The notes: generated from the sequence alone by a model not told the origin. DNA of 64,000 nt from Roridomyces roridus (GCA_029378245.1 JARKIF010000004.1:2046001-2110000); one strand, 5' to 3'. Positions 46,265 through 57,994 are shown, counted from the stretch's first letter. Numbers and translations: made by a program.

Positions 46265-47950
46265 CTACCGCCGTGTTCCCTTGGTGTTCCCGGTGCGGAA
46301 CTTCAATTTAATTCCCCGCTCCGCCAGGACGTGAACTAATTCTTGAAACCGTTCTTTGAGATACTGATTCTCGGAAAGGAGAGACATCAAAACTCCCTGG
46401 CCTTTCCATGCTGCGCCGACCGCCTGCGCGCCCCGTTCATTTTTTGCGATTTCAGTCAGCGCAGCGATGGCGATAAAAGCCAGGTCTGGATAACGATTCG
46501 GACGTTTCCGAAGGTCTATATCTTCCTCCCTGTTCAAGCGCTCAGAGGATAAACGGATCGCAGAAGATGTTTACACTCACAAGAGGATGTTCACCACTTC
46601 TCTTGCTGCGACCTCCCACAGAGGGGCTGCCCCCATCGATGCGTACTCGACAATGATATGTATGATCAAAGAACTTCGCACCAAGACATCTTGATGGCAG
46701 AGGCGCACTCGTGGGTGTTCTTTCAAACAATTTGCGGCGGCAATCGCGCCGGGGTCGGTCGAATGTTGAGCTAATGCAAGAAGAACACGCATTCTAAGAC
46801 CCCGTACCGAATCATGATTTCGATGTCTGACGGGAGTCATCAGGTCAACGACGAAAAAAGTAATCAAAACTTGCCGCAAGTGGTACCACACCTTACTGAC
46901 CGGGACCTGCTGGAGAATCCGATCCACGAAGAGTCCGTGTAACACGAGAGTTGTGAGTAGAGCACACGCTTCTCTGTTCTTGACCTTATGCTCGGAATCC
47001 CATATGGTGTCAAGCATGTCCGCCGCGACGACGGCTGCTGCACCTTTCTTGTGCCGCGAAAATTCGATTAGAGCGCGGAGAGCTTCGACGTATATATACA
47101 TGTCAATGTGCCTGTTTGAAAGTAAGTCGCTGTGAGGATAACTGGGGAGCGTGGGCTCACTGGACAAGGTTGAACAGCATCTTGATGAGAAGGCTTGGGT
47201 CGGAGTCTGGGAGGACTGCCTCCACGAAAGAACAACTTTGTGCCGCTGATTTTCCAATCAGGGTGCACGTCCAATGGATGACATAGTCAATTTTTGAATC
47301 GAGCAATGCCGCCCAAATTGCTGTCGGTTCCGTGTGGTAGCAGATGGCGCCCAGAATTGATTGTGCTAGTCCTGTATCGTCCAAATCCCATCTGTGAGAA
47401 ATCAGGGTTCATAGACATTCTGGTGACACGAATCCGGAGACGACCTTCGAACCACTGCAATAGACTGGATTACCCATTCGGGGGTCGATAGTCCTAATTT
47501 TTGCACAAGCAGTGTTTTGACCAGAGAGCAGGTTTTGCGATTCAAAGTTTCGTCCAACAACATCCGCAGAATCAATTCTGCGACTTCGGGGGAAAACAGG
47601 ACCGATTCTGGATAGCTTTCGCACGCTTGCAAGTGCTTCAAAACCGCGAATTGTGTCTCAAGAGACACATATTTACACCTGGCGACCGATCACTTAGATT
47701 GCCTTCCAAGAACTCGAATTGCATGCACGTACGCCAGATAGCTCACATAAATCTCAATCATCTCCTTCGAGAGCGGTTGCCTGGGAACGTCCTTTGCGAT
47801 AAATCCCAGCGCCTGCCGATGATACATGCGTTTCAGCAATGGCTTCGCCAGAGCATGGATGTTGATTGTAGGGCCTTGGAGTAGGGGGTTACTGTCAGAC
47901 CACCAACTGCGGAGGCTGGTGCGAGAGAAATGGTGTTCCAGGGCGGGCAT
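46265..47950 (-). CDS. ARM/HEAT-repeat protein of the 'WWSDSN' agaric family
   Basis: ATG at 47950, stop at 46265. The start reads MPALEHHFSRTSLRSWWSDS, then INIHALAKPLLKRMYHRQAL, a recognisable N-terminus of a large agaricomycete ARM-repeat family. Helical repeats follow in several exons (LETQFAVLKHLQACESYP; WDLDDTGLAQSILGAI; YVEALRALIEFSRHKKGAAA; DLAFIAIAALTEIAKNERGA). Introns at about 47403-47440, 47110-47158 and 46529-46577 have good sites and phases. The junction at about 47670-47740 is unclear: the frame before and after differ, and no canonical pair fits, so a frameshift there is possible. The family is uncharacterised; ARM repeats usually form protein-binding superhelices. Confidence 0.65.
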
Positions 47951-48230
47951 GGGAGGGAGAGGGAGGAAGACGACGCACAGCCTCGTTTACAGCTCTCTAA
48001 ACTTAGCGCTAAGCGCCGGCCACTGACGTGGGTTCGGCCACTTCGGCTGGCTGGGTGGATCATTCGTCGGGAAGAAGAGATGTACCATACATATTTAGAC
48101 TGTGGCAAAGACAGAGTTCCGGATACGATATCGACACACAAGCCTTCGTGCAACGAGCGGCTAAGAGGACTTCCACTCGACTTGGGGCTTGGGCGAATTC
48201 ACAGCTCACTAGTGCCAACCTGCGTCAAGT

Positions 48231-49523
48231 TCAAGTTGGTCTGAAAAACCACTTAGCATGATCAAGATGAGAAAGACCATGTTCACCTGGCAGTTGCGTC
48301 AACTGCAACAAGCAACGCATCTCCAGACACTGCAATGCGGCTCGTGCTTGGTCCGACCACTCGGAAAATGTGGTGTTCTGGCGAACCAGGACTTTGATTT
48401 CCACCATTCCCAGGCGGCTGAGGCGAAATAGACCAGATTCTAACGCCGAGTTTCGTGAGCCTGGGTCTGTGCGAAATGGCAACGTCATCCCGTCGAGAGT
48501 GAGTTTCTCGAGGCGGGAGTCCACGGGGAACGATTTGAAGAGGGACAACAGGGCGTCCTCTATTCCCAGGACAAACAGGTGGAGGGAAATGAGGTGGGAT
48601 GTTGTTGGGATAGACGGGATATCTTTCGCTGAAAGTGAGGGTATCGGAACCGTGATCATTTGGCGTAAGGAAGAGAACGTACGCATAGGAATATGTATCG
48701 CCAGGTGTTGGACTCGAGGGCATACAATTGGTTGTATGATCTTGGTCTTCCACCCGTCCGCACCTGGTGAAGTCCTAGATGCTACTCGCAGCGAAGAGAC
48801 CCGGGACAAGTCAATTCGGGAGTCGAGGAAGAGGTGGCCGAAGGAGTCTGCCCACATATCCGATAAAAAGAGTGAGGTGAGCTTGGGTTCCCACCGCTGC
48901 GACTCCGGCCACGAGGTGGCCTCGTCGAGACTCTGCAAATGAACGCGGGAAATTGATAGTGATTTCAAGGAGGCTGCTTTGCTGAACAGCAGCATGAGCT
49001 CTTGAGGCGAGGATATTTTGAAGCCCTGAAACTCTGCAGACTCCAACGAAGGTGAAGCAAAGACAGTGGTTAGCGCCAATCGAAGGGTGCGCGGGATTTT
49101 GCTCCAGTCCATGGTATATTGCATCCAACGACCGGGGCAATCCTGGACGATGGATATGTGTTTCAGATTAAGCAGAGGTATGAGCAGTGCGAGCGTTCCG
49201 GTCTCGGTGACCCAGGAAGGACGGTAGTATTGCACGTCGTCATCCACGGCCCTATCTTCGCCAAAGTGCCCAACTATCGTGACAATGCGCAGGTTCTGAA
49301 CGAGGGTAGCGAGGTGGGGCGACAAAATTAGGCTCTGATAAAATTTTTGAGGATTGTTGCCGCTCCCATCTGGCGCAGGAGGCCGGAATTCGACTTTTTG
49401 GAAGAGATGAATCTGGGAGCGCTGCACGAAGGTACGCGCGGCAAGGCAGCATGATTTGAGACTCGCCGTGTCGCCCTCGAGGTTATCGACGATGAGATCC
49501 GCCAGTTCCTGCAGGACGGACAT
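48231..49523 (-). CDS. F-box protein with leucine-rich C-terminal region
   Basis: A single open frame of 430 aa from ATG 49523. The N-terminus MSVLQELADLIVDNLEGDTA and SLKSCCLAARTFVQRSQIHL is a typical agaric F-box (LxxELxDxIVDxL...L..C.L..R.F). The rest has regularly spaced leucines (LLNLKHISIVQD, ELMLLFSKAASLKSLSISRV, RLEKLTLDGMTLPF) like the degenerate LRRs of this very large fungal family. Expected role: substrate adaptor of an SCF ubiquitin ligase, target unknown. It is tail to tail with nothing obvious; the ARM-repeat gene lies 280 bp downstream on the same strand. The last 30 residues could instead come from an unspliced intron. Confidence 0.75.
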   Translation of the reverse strand: MSVLQELADLIVDNLEGDTASLKSCCLAARTFVQRSQIHLFQKVEFRPPAPDGSGNNPQKFYQSLILSPHLATLVQNLRIVTIVGHFGEDRAVDDDVQYYRPSWVTETGTLALLIPLLNLKHISIVQDCPGRWMQYTMDWSKIPRTLRLALTTVFASPSLESAEFQGFKISSPQELMLLFSKAASLKSLSISRVHLQSLDEATSWPESQRWEPKLTSLFLSDMWADSFGHLFLDSRIDLSRVSSLRVASRTSPGADGWKTKIIQPIVCPRVQHLAIHIPMRTFSSLRQMITVPIPSLSAKDIPSIPTTSHLISLHLFVLGIEDALLSLFKSFPVDSRLEKLTLDGMTLPFRTDPGSRNSALESGLFRLSRLGMVEIKVLVRQNTTFSEWSDQARAALQCLEMRCLLQLTQLPGEHGLSHLDHAKWFFRPT

Positions 49524-50280
49524 GGGTGCGAGTAGCGTGAGGCGTGGTCGGTTACCTAAGCTGATGCAGCTTCTTTAGACAACCTCTGGACTCCAACGCG
49601 CTGGTTCTAACGCTTGTGATGCACCACTCCACTGGAGCTCTTTCACAACGTCCTAGGCGCACTTGCGCGCTCTTCCTTCTTCATGCTTCTAGATCTCGAG
49701 GCCTTTGGCGTATACGGCGGCCCTGGCCGGCTTGGGGGCAGAGCATCAACGCGGAAAGTTCTTGAGCCGGGTTCCAGTAGGTGGATGGTATCTAGGTGTG
49801 TGGCCCTCTCATTCCACCGAGTGCGTTACTGAGAGTTTCTTCGTTAGCGGCGTGCAGGTTTGGCAGGCGAGTCAGAGAGCCGAGGGGATCATGGGCCACA
49901 TACTCGCATCGACTCTCACCAGCGTGATGCTTTTCTGCATGTGCATTTCATTTCTCCCCTTCCCCTTTTCGATGCTCATATCCACGCTAGCCGCCTTCCA
50001 CGGCGACCCCGGCACTGTGTTGCTCGAGCGCACACTTGTTCTTTCAAGCCTCATCCGTCACTTCTGCGAACGCGGGCCTCTCCTCGTCGCAAATAAACGT
50101 CCCACACGAGAACTTTTTTAGACGTGCGGGTCGCACGTCTTGCCCGAAAGGATCCCTCCGCACGCCCAGGGCCCCCGGCCATTTAGCCTACCTTATTTGC
50201 GTGGTGCGGTAGGTTTGCACCCTCGTGCGGTCTGGTCTCCCCTTCTCCCGACTCTATGAACAGTCATCTGCGACCGGCGC
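49524..50280. other. Intergenic; contains a 9-bp-stem hairpin
   Basis: No supported gene; the 138-codon frame at 49705-50121 begins with TTG and resembles nothing known. At 50120-50140 AGACGTGCG-GGT-CGCACGTCT forms a perfect 9-bp stem with a 3-nt loop directly after a T-run, a possible RNA hairpin. Confidence 0.4.
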
Positions 50281-50940
50281 TGTGTCAAGTGATTTCTGCC
50301 TTTGCTCAAAACGAATCCGGTGCGTATTTGGTTTTGCGCTGGCTGAGCTGGATACTCAAACGTTTCCAGATTCTGCTTGTACACCGCAGTGAACTACAGG
50401 CGTAGCCCAAGCGCCTGTAGGAGGCGCCGGAGGACTTGTCAAGCAAGAATGTGGACGACGATATGGAGAAGGGTGTCTTGACCCTCGAGAATGGACAGAG
50501 CGTCTAAAGTCACCCGGTCGTCGGTGCAGATGGCATTCATGTGCGCCTCTTTCATCTATTTCTTGCGTTCGTAGCTAATTGGCTCTTTCAGTCTGTGACG
50601 CACCCACGTCAAGGATAGAGCGCACGGCCTTGTGGCTCGACGAGAGCAGCATCACCGTCGTCTCGACCTCTAGACCCATGAAAAGCGCGGGGGCGTCCGT
50701 ACCAGGCACGGTTGACCGCGTAAGAAGAGCCCGCGGTCAAGTACTTTGTGGTGATGGTGGCTCGGGGGAACTCTTTCGGTGTGAGTGCCCTCTTTTCTCG
50801 TCTTTGACTTGCAGCTGATGGCGATGAAGCGCTGGAAATGCATGGACCAAGATGGAGTATGGTATCGTCAAGGGCCGGGAGGGATTCTATGTGGGAAAAG
50901 TAGGGAAAAGTTGTTTGTCGAAATGCATTTGTAGTCCTCT
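50281..50940 (+). pseudogene. Pseudogene fragment of the FAD monooxygenase
   Basis: Partial copy of 44400-45540. Recognisable blocks are TTTGCTCAAAACGAATCCGG (cf. 44417), the intron with TTCCAG and CTGCTTGTACACCGCAGTGA (44488 region), GTGTCTTGACCCTCGA, GGTCGTCGGTGCAGATGG and the last-exon text around 50820-50900. It keeps intron sequences, so it arose by DNA duplication, not retroposition. Stops and deletions throughout (for example a TAG in the LYAELERLAL segment at about 50403, and loss of the GDAAHA exon) make it nonfunctional. Confidence 0.8.
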
Positions 50941-51166
50941 TTTACTTTCCTTTTTGGGAAGCGGCCCGAATCACTTGCGGTTTTCAGATCAAACGCGTCT
51001 AAACTTGCACCACTAGTACTCCCTCATCTTGGAGACATCGACAAAGGAAGTCAAGGCACGGACACTCACGACGCCCTCCGCCATCCCAAACTTGTCCTCT
51101 CCCTCCCTCTGTCGCGTTGAAACGCGTTCCTTTCCCCCTTTTCTGATCCCCTCACGCGTCTTGTCC

Positions 51167-52994
51167 ATGGCGTCCCTCATCCCGTCCATCGCGACGAAAG
51201 CCGAGCCTCCGTCATCGCAGGACTCGAATTGGCTGGCCTATCCAACAGGCAACAGCAGCCAAGAACAGGAAAACACGATTCCTTCCGATGTTCCTGAGCA
51301 GCTGCCCGCGCCCAATCCTTCACCTCCTCCCAATCGCGAGTCGTCCACCAGTACGAGCGCGACTGAGCCTCAGCCTCTGTCGGAGACGCCATCAATGGGC
51401 GCGCAGCAGCCCTTTTCACTGCTAGCCGCGGAGCCGCAGACTACCCTGACCGCGGGCCTGGAAGAGTCGATGCCACAGACTCAGCAACCTGTCGAGCCGT
51501 ACCCTACCCTATCGCCCCTAACGGGACCCATCGTTCTCAAAGACATCGAACGCGTCCCGGATTTGCCACCTTTGGCGGACGACGACGAAGAGCTCGACTC
51601 GAGTCTGGAGACTCTGGTCGCGAAAATGCGTCCGCGGACGCAAAGCCAAGAAGTGAGTAGACTTTACGCGAAAAGTATGCCTTCTAATGGTGCTTCCTGC
51701 AGATCATCCCTCTACCGGTCAAGCCGGTCAAGATTGAAGTAAAGACAGAATCCGTATCCGGCCCTCTTCCCCGACGTTCACCGACGTCCGCCATTATCGA
51801 TTTGACGGAATCTTCGCCCTCGCCTCCTCCGTCGCACTCTAAACCAAAACGGAAGCAAACTCCTGCGAGCACCTCGTCCTCCTTCTCCACCGCCGAGCCT
51901 CCTTCAAAACGCGCGAAAACGGAGAGCCAAGCCCGATTCCCCGCAGCGCAAAAGCACAGTGACCACTGGCTGCTCGACGGCAACATCATCATCCAGGTGC
52001 ACGGTACCAAATTCAGGTTGCATCGGAGCTTCCTCGTCAAGCATAGCGCCTGGTTTGCAGAGCTGATTGAAGGAGGGATGATCAATGTGCCCGACATCTA
52101 TCGCTGCGAGGAGGACGGGATGCCGATGTACATCCTTACCCTCCCCAACCTCACGGCCAAGGATTTCGAAAGGCTTCTCGATGGATTCGACAACGCCATG
52201 TACGTCGATCTCTCCCCTTCACTTTTTTTCTTCGCGATTCTCATTCCTCACTCAGCAAATACGTCCACAAGGATCCGTCGTTCCCCCGCGTGGCCGGCAT
52301 ACTACGGGCAGCCACAGCCCTCTCGTTCGACCATTTCCGCGAATGGGCGACGCAGTTCCTGAAGGACCGCTGGCCCGCGTCACTCGAGGAGTTTTCAGGA
52401 GCCGAGGACATCAAGCACGCAACAGAGAGCGTCGTCCTTGCGCGTACTTGTGACGTGCCCGAGATCCTCAAGCGTGCGATGTACGAGCTTGTTAGGAAGG
52501 CTGAGTACGGGCAGCCACAGACGGGGAGTGGGAGTGGGAACCACGTGCAGCTAGCTCCCGAGGACTTCCGTGCTTTGATTCGTGCGAGGGATAAGCTGAC
52601 GGTGATGTGGATGACCACGATGGGGGCGTCGTCGTTTTCGCCGCCGTTTGCGACGTGTGCTTCTGCTGTACCTCCTCCGGCTGCAGCACCGGGTGAAGGA
52701 GGAGAAGGAGCACCGGTAGCGCCACCACCTCCACCCCAGCAGGCGGGACCTCCTTGCACGACTCTCGACCAGCTCCTCTCGGGAAAGGCGCACCACAAGC
52801 TGATGCGCGAGTCGGGGATTGCGGACGAGTATATCTACGATCCGATCTGCGGGTTGGAGGCGCTTGTTGAGGCGGATTGGGCAGGCGAGGGATACTGCAA
52901 GGGGTGTGTAGAGTTGAGGAGGGGAATTTGGGAAGGGACGAGGGAGAGGCTTTGGCGGGATTTGGGGGAGTGGTTTGGGCTTGTCGGGGAGTAG
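51167..52994 (+). CDS. BTB/POZ-domain protein with SUMO-interaction-like motif
   Basis: Exons 51167-51652, 51703-52199 and 52256-52994 give 573 aa. Residues 1-160 are Ser/Pro/Gln-rich and disordered. At about 192 SAIIDLTESSP is a classical SUMO-interacting motif (hydrophobic I-I-D-L followed by acidic and Ser residues), followed by a basic KPKRKQ / SKRAK stretch that could be a nuclear localisation signal. The BTB fold begins at about 250 (LLDGNIIIQVHGTKFRLHRS, then LVKHSAWFAELIEGG) and continues across the second intron (HKDPSFPRVAGILRAATALSFDHF). BTB domains dimerise or bind cullin-3; combined with the SIM this suggests a nuclear regulatory or ubiquitin-linked role. Start: an ATG in good context (TCCATGGCG); an earlier in-frame TTG at 51029 is not a credible start. 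Confidence 0.75.
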
Positions 52995-53216
52995 GTGTGT
53001 GGGCTTACTCTGGCCTTTTGCGATGGATGCTAATTGACTCGACAGGTGCAGATCATCTTGAACGCGGGACCCTTTGACGGTCACCCCACACGACTTCGAA
53101 TGATTTCTTGTAGCATGCGATTCATTTTACCAAGATGAGACTAACAACTAGTGTATGGAAGAGGAAGGTATCTGGAATGTGGATATCGTGTGCAAGTACA
53201 TCATAATGGGAATCTT

Positions 53217-54643
53217 TCAAATACTTGCGGCCGCGCCCGCCTCCTCTGCCTGCGCCAACTGAGACCCCCAAAGCCAGCGGCGCATCGTAGCATTCTGATT
53301 CTCAAGAACCGCGTTATCATGCTCGAGGTCACGGATCCGCGATAGTGCCGCGGGGATCTGTGCATCGTGTAGTTGAGGCATGCTCGTGGTGGTGGTGGCG
53401 GCGGCGGCTGCGATTTGGAGTCGTAATACCGTATCTTCGAGCTGTGGGAGTTGTGCTATTCTGAGAATTGCTGCGACGACAAAAAGAAGACGACCTGCGT
53501 TTTCGATATGTGCTTTAACTTTAGTTCGATGTTTGGCTTGCGCTTGGGCGTTGCGACTGCGGGAGTCGGGCTCTTCCTCTTGGGAGGGCTGGGAGTGAAA
53601 TGCAGAGAACTCCCCGCCGGCTCCGGTTGTAGGCGGAGTACTAGCTGGGGTTATGAGCTGAAATCGTCTACGTTTCGCGGTACGCTGCGGGGGCAGAAGC
53701 CCTAGCTCGTTGAGGGAGGGGATGGGCTCGGGCTCGGGCTCGGGGCCAGGTATCAAAGTAAGGAGTCGTTGGTCCATGGTCCATAGCGGGGTTGGCGTAG
53801 GCGCACGCGTTGACGAGGACGAAGATGAGCCTGAACTTGAGGAGGGAACAAGGTACGCGCCACCTTCTAGCGCATCTAGAAGTTGAACGCAGGAGCGAGA
53901 AGGAGAACGTACTGGTATTACAATGAATAGTATATTTTTTCAAGATTCTGCTGATCAACTCCATACTTTGTGGAAACTCCTCGTCTGCAGCGGTCAACAC
54001 GGAGGTCCATTCATCATCGTGGGTAAGAACGACCGCGCCGTACGACATTTCAAGTAGCTTTTGGTTGATAGCGTCTGCAGGGTGGTATGGCTAGCGACAG
54101 CGTCAGTTTCGTCATCGAAGTAAAGACGACACTCACCTCGTCGTTGTTGAGCTTGGACGGAAGTGAGCGTACAGCGATCTTGAAGCCGCGGATGAACATG
54201 TTTTGAGACTCTGCTGTCGTGCTCTGCGCGTTCTTGACCCCAGTTATGACATACAACTCGCCATTCTGCACCCCACTCCCAAAACGGCCAATCTCAACTT
54301 GCTCGCGCACAAAATCATACCAACTCTCCCCTTGTTTGAGTGCGCGCTCCCGAGATGCAGTCAAGGACACGGAGGCCAAGTCCGTCCGGGATGTACCGTC
54401 AGGAAAAACTTGGGATACGAGATTATCCTCCGAGTTGTCAACGGACACGACTTTGAATCCATGTGGAACGCCGCCTCGGGTGGCTGGCTCGTAGATGTTG
54501 AAGAAAACGTCGAATGAACAGTCCCGAGTCACAACGCCGACGTCCCCGATTTGCACTCCGTCTTTGCTGGCGTAGAGCGGGTACCCGTGGCCTTTTAAGA
54601 GCAGTCGACGGTGGCTGCTTAACGGGTCATTGCCGGACGACAT
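53217..54643 (-). CDS. Conserved agaricomycete protein of unknown function
   Basis: Exons 54643-54137, 54090-53913 and 53875-53217 give 447 aa with matching phases. The N-terminus (LLLKGHGYPLYASKDGVQIG, GDVGVVTRDCSFDVFFNIYE) is a pattern I recognise from many uncharacterised agaric proteins that begin with a short conserved module on gene expression status unknown; I cannot assign a function. Middle: VITGVKNAQSTTAESQNMFI and EMSYGAVVLTHDDEW. The C-terminal third is Pro/Ser/Glu-rich, with an EPEPEP run and then a leucine heptad region at about 400-440 (LEDTVLRLQ, IRDLEHDNAVLENQNATMRR) resembling a short coiled coil. Confidence 0.7.
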
Positions 54644-55440
54644 GTTGGAAGAGAAGAAACGAAAGGAAAGTCGGAGTTGAAAAAGATGGCTTCTTTTCCT
54701 TGGATGGGAACGTGCCTCGCTCTATCACCGAGGAGCTCAGACGGTTCGACGAATCCATGGCGATGCAAGGCTGGGAAGAAAGAAGCACGGAGCCGAGATC
54801 AGTGATGCGGTACAGCTTTTTTGGTTCAAAATACTTACACACCGTATTGCTATTTCCCGACCCTGAATCGAACAGACAAGGGGAAATTCGATTGAACGCT
54901 GGAGTAACGTTGAAGGTTTGAACTTCTGTACATCCAACCCACTGTGCACGAGTCTACCAAATGGTTCAACTTGGGTTGAACCGTATGTAAACAGTAACGG
55001 GCATCAATGCATGGTGAACGAAAAAACCACGTCGCCCAGTGTATAACACCGGGCCCCATGGGCCGGAGTACTAAATGCTCATCCGGGTGAAAAGAACCAT
55101 ATGTACTTAGTATCATGCCAGGCGCGGCAAGGAAAACGAGAGAAAAAAACAAACTCCCGGGCGATCCCAGACTATCCACCCGTCTCGAATCGAACAAGGA
55201 AGAACTTTGACATGCATTCAGGGGAGAGCCTGGCTTTGCTCCGCATGCAGATGGTTGCAAGGACTGCGGTTAATCATAAGTCTTGCCCATAAATCAGGGC
55301 AACCAATATATCGGAGACAGACTCATCACAAATCGAACTTTGAACTGTGGGAAGATGAGGGCATGTAAGCACGGTTGAAATGCACATTGCACTGTGACGT
55401 ATCGAATTGATGTAGTCCTGATTTCAACTTGAGTTCAACA
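54644..55440. other. Intergenic with two isolated T-arm motifs
   Basis: Minus-strand T-arm-like motifs at about 54863 (CCTGAATCGAACAG) and 55186 (TCTCGAATCGAACAAGG). No gene seen. Confidence 0.4.
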
Positions 55441-57130
55441 CACGAATTTCAGAAGCACGCCTCGTGGACGCAGTAATCCGTATATCTCCCTCGCCGGAGA
55501 GCCTTGATGATAACCAACGACAGTGGGCACGAACAATCGAGCAAAAAAGAGAGTATCGTTGTTTTCGATGGTCCAGCCCGAATCGAACGGGTCCTTCTGA
55601 AACATTCAGCACCCGCCAGGGAAATGTATCAGGTTCAGACGCACACCTCGTGCAAACCAGACGCACTTGCCCTCCCCGAAAGAGTCTGGAAGCTTGAAGG
55701 TGGACCACTGGCATCGACAGAAAGATGGAACCAATCAACCGGAAAAAAGATTGTATCCCCTGCGACAATCGTCCAGCCCCGAATCGACTTCTGAAAGAAG
55801 GAGCTTCTAGCGGAACCGTCTTCAGACGCACACCTCTTGCAAACCGGACGCACTTACCTTCCCAAGGCACGAATCCCGAAGACCTGGATGTTGAGTCCAA
55901 GTACAGCAAAGGCACGACCAAATCGAGCAAAAAATAGACGCAGGGGGTCGCATTTCCTAGTCGTCCAGCCCCGAATCGAACGGGGAAACTTCTGAAAGAA
56001 AGAGCTTCTCGCAGAACTGTCATCAGACGCACACCTGGTGCAACCGGACGTAACGTACTACCCTCCGAGTTTCGAGGACCTTAATGTTGAGTCAATGTTG
56101 AGTTCGACGACAGCTTCTGAAAAGAGCTCAGTGGAGCCGAATGTAACTAAGCTCAGATGCATACGTCGTGCAATCGGACGCACTCACCCTCTTCCAAGAG
56201 CCTTAATCATGAGCCCGAAACCTCTTCAACCCCACAGATCCAATGGAGCAGAAAAAGAATGCCTTCGTTCTGGAACATCGTCCAGCCCCAAACTTCTGAG
56301 AGAAGGAGCTTCGAGCGGAACCGTCATCAGACGCACACCTCGTGCAACCCGGACGTACTTACCCTCCCCGAGTTCCGAAAGCCTCGAAGGAAAGTCCAAC
56401 GATAGACAGAGGTACGACCGATCAGCAGGAAAAATGACTCCTTGAGGCCATACAATTAGTGTTTTCCCGGCTCCGGCTTGGCTTGAAGCCGCCGGCTTGG
56501 GCTTGGCTTGACCCGGCTCCGGCTTTCAAAATCCCCAAGCCCAAGCCGGAGCCGGATATGCCGGCCGGCTTGGGCCCGGCTCCGGCTTAGCCGGCGGCTT
56601 TGGTTGATTTTTTAAAACCTGTTTTCTCACCCTCTACAAATGAACTACTGTTCAATGGAGCATCAGTAGTATAGATTGCCGGATGAAAAGTCAAAATAAA
56701 GATTGGAAGTGGGGTTTTGAGCTGTTTCTGAGAGTCGTATTATCAGCCGGCAGCTGATGGGATCATAATGATCATCATCTGTCAATGTTTCCTGTCCTTC
56801 GACTCGAGAAATTCAAAATCCAATAACAGTGGCTGATCTTGAGTATTTTTTCAGTGACATTGGGTGCAGAGTGGTCTGCTCAACACTCTCAAGATGACTC
56901 TGAAGTTGGGCTTGGAAGCCGGGGCTTAGCCGCCGGCTTGGGGCTTGAGAAATCCCAAGCCGGAGCCGTAAGCCGGGGTGCACACCCGGCTTGGGCTTCG
57001 CTTGGCCCGGCTTAGCCGGACCCCGGCTCTGCCGGCTTCGGGCTTCAAGCCGTAGCCGGCAAAACACTACATACAATCGTCCAGCCCCGAATCGAACAGG
57101 AAACTTCTGAAAGAACATCAGGAAAAACCG
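55440..57130 (-). repeat. T-arm repeat cluster 4 (tandem array, interrupted by a MITE)
   Basis: Units carry, on plus, CGTCCAGCCCCGAATCGAAC followed by GGGG-AACTTCTGAAAGAA-GAGCTTC and CAGACGCACACCTCGTGCAA. Cores lie at about 55579, 55774, 55972, 56284 (T-arm deleted) and 57088; all are T-arms on the minus strand. Unit length is about 190-330 bp. Compared with clusters 1-3 the T-arm and its GGCTGGAC tail are shared but the rest differs, so these are distinct subfamilies with a common 3' module. The hAT MITE 56457-57069 separates the last unit. Confidence 0.65.
56457..57069. mobile_element. hAT MITE, 613 bp, CCGGCTCCGGCTTGG-rich
   Basis: TIR TAGTGTTTTCCCGGCTCCGG at 56457, with its complement (GCCGGCAAAACACTA) ending at 57069, flanked by the exact 8-bp duplication CATACAAT at 56449-56456 and 57070-57077. 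Arms consist of degenerate GCCGGCTTGGGCTTGGC repeats in inverted orientation, with an AT-rich centre. It has the same size and plan as the MITE at 27069-27674 with different repeat wording. It inserted just before a CGTCCAGCCCCGAATCGAAC unit of cluster 4. Confidence 0.85.
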
Positions 57131-57994
57131 GATCTGCCAATTTGATTTTGATTGTTGACATTTTGTAACAATCATACAACCTCGGTAATCTCTGACAATC
57201 CTTGACACTTCCTGACAATTTGCGGCCAAGCCAATTCTCCAACTTTCTCCAAGCAGCTTCAAGTGCAGTGTGTACCACTCATTCATTCAAAGACTGGCGC
57301 TGCCAACACTTGTCCACTCATACAGGCTCTCATATCACTGAGCTCTGGGGAAAAACTTGTGGGGATTTGAGAGAATTGTGCCGATAGTTAACTTGCTATG
57401 CTGCATGCGAAAGGCGGCAGTAAAGAGGGAAACAAGACCGTGGACACAGGCAGCGGCGGGGGCCCCGGGGGACTTGAGAAGATCTGAAGTCATTGCCGAG
57501 ACGTGGGAAGTCTCGGACAGAAATCGCCGAAGATAGCCGAGGATCAATCACGACATGCCATCCAAACAAGCTGCCACTTTTGTCACTTCTCTCTTCTTAA
57601 CCACCACCACCATCGGCGCGGTTACGGTGTTTGTGGGATCAAATTCCCATACATGGGTGAAACCCAAAAGGTTTTCATCTATATCAGGATCTGAGCCTTT
57701 TAGGCAAGATCCGATCAGAGCGAGAGCCAAAAAGGCAATCCGGTCGCATGTCATTGTCCGTCAATTCCCGTGACATGGATCCATGTGGTGTCAAGCACCT
57801 GGATTGAAGTTGCTCTTTCTAGGTCAATTCTGGCTCGATTGCCGAGTTCTAAAAGCTCAAATCAATATTGTAACCTCTGGCACTTGTGCACAGAGTGATC
57901 TTTTCGTATTTGATCATACAAGAGCCACTAGGCCCACTACTTATGTTACATGTACTTCGGGTCACTGTACTACACAAATCCTTCAATCTCTATG
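57131..57994. other. Intergenic, no gene seen
   Basis: Short frames only. An ACATGGATCCATGT palindrome (14 bp) at 57773-57786. This may include one flank of whatever unit carries the large exonuclease gene, but no terminal repeat was found. Confidence 0.3.

Noticed and set aside
49705..50121. 138-codon frame
   Set aside because: Begins at TTG, has no ATG-supported start, and its protein shows no recognisable features.
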